Positions 62,301 through 64,000 of a stretch of 64,000 nucleotides of DNA are shown piece after piece. Source of the DNA: Cyanoderma ruficeps (lineage: Eukaryota; Chordata; Aves; Passeriformes; Timaliidae); assembly GCA_008694505.1 (NCBI GenBank), contig VZDJ01000594.1, positions 8,065,746 to 8,129,745 of the forward strand. The letters are read 5' to 3'. The translations under genes and the position numbers were made by a program. Below the pieces are notes generated by a model. It was not told the origin of the DNA. It made no database searches and saw nothing but the letters and a program-made list of their open reading frames with translations. Each line of letters begins with the position of its first letter. Position 1 is the stretch's first letter.

Positions 62301-64000
62301 GGAAGCTCATAACAATCTCACAAATGGTCACCAAGTTTAAACTTCCTGTTTCTTAGAAAACTCATGGAAAATTTCCAGCTGCTAACCCAATGAAACATGA
62401 CCTGAAATTCTGAGACATTCTGTTTTAGACAAGAACATGGAGTTCCATCTCTTTTAGTGGTGATATAATAGATTATCTCCTCCTGTATCTACAGGAAAAC
62501 CACCCTTATCTCCCCTCAGCTTCATTATTCTAGAGAAAAAAGCAACCACATCTTGAGTATTTTTTCAACAAGTACCCATACATATCTTTTCTAATTTTTT
62601 TTATCATCCCAGTAGCTCTTATTGTCACCTTTCTTTAATAGAGACATCCAGGCTTCTGTACATATTTTGTTAATATCGTCTTACATTAAGCTTCAAAGTA
62701 CTGTGTTGGTGGTTGGCAGTTAGCCATTAAAACACAGTAATTATTTCAGCTCTGGTAATGCTGCCATGTGTTTCAGCTCTTCAGATTGCCTAATGCACCA
62801 CTGGAGGACAGTCAGCTTTGGACATCATGAGCACAGTAAAGATATGTTGGATAGCACACGATACAACAGGACAGGACAGGAGGAAACACAAGTTACTGAC
62901 CATGCTGTTACAGATCACAATAACATCAACGACTAAAAATTCAAATAGCAAAAAGAAAATATAATACAGGTCACAATAAGAGAGGTCTTTATAATAAAAA
63001 AGTAGGTAGCTTCAGTTTGTTCCATGCCCAAGTACATGAAATGATAGTGATTTATACTTATTAAACAAAAGAAATAAGTATTTTGATTAGGCTTGTGGGG
63101 GAGGGAGTACAGGGCTTTGTGTTTAAAGCTTCATTTTAACCAGGGAAAATTACTGACTGCTGCATGAGGCAGCATTCAGCTTCTTTCCCTTCCTGGAGCA
63201 GGGCACCCAGCTTGCCTCGGGAATCCAAACCCGGCAGGATGCCTTTCCGACATCTCCCTCCCGAGTAGCCGTGGGTGTATCTGCTGACATTAACCAGCAT
63301 GAGATCTTCTCAAGGAAGAAAAGCCCCATATGAAAAGGTTTCACTGCAAAAGGAGGAAAAGTCTTTAAAGGGAAAACTACACAGCATGCTGCTCCAGAAG
63401 CCAAGTTGAACTTTCATTTTAGATCTGAGCATTCTGTAAGAGCAGAGTGCTCATCTACCTCCTACAGTAAATTATTCTTCCTCAGCTATATTTCTGTACA
63501 CTTTGGATTTTTATATAAACTTCTATAGAAAAAGAAATCACAGCAATTATAATCCTAGCAATTATGTAGACCCTTTTTGCTAGATGCCAGAAATTGAATT
63601 GTTACCAGGGAAAAAAGCACTGTGCCCTGAGAGGAATGGGGCAATGAATTCCCATCATGCAAAGATGATGAACTCCTCTCCAGGTAATCAAAACCTGAAA
63701 ACATTTTCAGGCAGAATCTATGAAAAAGAAAAGCAGAACCAAAAAGCAGCAAACCCCAAAGGTCTTAAATCCAGCTAAGAAGTTTAGCTTGCAAATTAAG
63801 CCAGGTAAAAATCTTTAGCAGAGAAATAATGCTGTGCCAACACTGAAGAGTACAAGCAAAGAGTTAGGACAACTATAAACTAGAGAGTCTGACATCAACC
63901 ACAGGGAGATGAATGTAAAATTAATACAAAATGCAATTGATAAAGATAAATATGGTGAATACTTCAGTGCATACTTCAATCACTGAAATATCTTGTCAAA
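59321..64000. other. Non-coding stretch to the window end
   Basis: No supportable gene; the longest open frame (60498-60854, plus, 118 codons) lacks a domain. Landmarks are the palindrome at 61697-61721, a GGACAGGACAGGA run near 62868, and AT-rich sequence from about 62930 to 63080. Confidence 0.6.
61697..61736. repeat. 12-bp palindrome with 1-base centre plus third copy
   Basis: TGATCATCTATC (61697-61708) is followed by one T and its exact reverse complement GATAGATGATCA (61710-61721). The 11-base core GATCATCTATC appears again in direct orientation at 61726-61736. One motif therefore occurs three times in plus, minus, plus order within 40 bases. This is the kind of product template switching or hairpin-mediated slippage gives. 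Confidence 0.9.

Noticed and set aside
1..64000. Search for CRISPR arrays, bacterial operons, tRNA or rRNA genes and phage modules.
   Set aside because: The sequence is vertebrate nuclear DNA; the only spaced repeats are the simple and tandem ones listed, and no structured RNA gene was recognised.

Overview
The window reads as non-coding nuclear DNA from a bird, with no gene I can support. The bird call rests on three things: a CR1 LINE 3' tail (about 4286-4324), a minus-strand LTR of a family I recognise as common in bird genomes (about 56436-57165), and several decayed MIR/CORE-SINE relics with few other repeats. A neognath bird, perhaps a songbird, is likely; the species is not determinable. 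Runs of N in a poly-A tract (5884-5896) and at the end of a CAA run (13776) mark assembly gaps.

Coding content: the longest open frames are 163, 155, 146, 145 and 139 codons. A rough estimate with about 5-6% stop codons predicts one or two frames of at least 150 codons by chance in 64 kb of both strands. None shows a recognisable domain or a chain of spliceable exons, and several are plainly made by simple sequence or by repeats. The window is either intergenic or inside a very long intron.

Layout: 1-4285 is plain non-coding sequence with poly-A runs and a 29-bp duplication. 4286-5253 holds the CR1 tail and a probable worn LTR. 5254-13776 has the first gap, a 28-bp duplication, an almost pure A/C strand (8708-8890), an AC run and the CAA run. 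13777-30226 is mostly featureless, with an AT-rich block near 25860-27200 and a perfect 12-bp hairpin at 28863-28900. 30227-32064 holds stacked minus-strand open frames of unknown origin and a 62-bp tandem duplication. 36206-36355 has ancient SINE 3' ends. 38791-38910 holds the most unusual object: twelve 10-bp units built on ACCGGTT, without a single indel, in a locally CpG-rich setting. 44500-45010 has a 14-bp palindrome and a textbook RFX X-box. 46871-47085, 58485-58622 and 59170-59320 are MIR-type SINE relics, and 56436-57165 is the avian LTR.

There are no genes whose joint action could be described. The most interesting regulatory hypothesis is that the 10-bp array is a dense cluster of Grainyhead/CP2-type binding sites, because its period equals the half-site spacing known for CP2 proteins. 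This rests on motif reading only.
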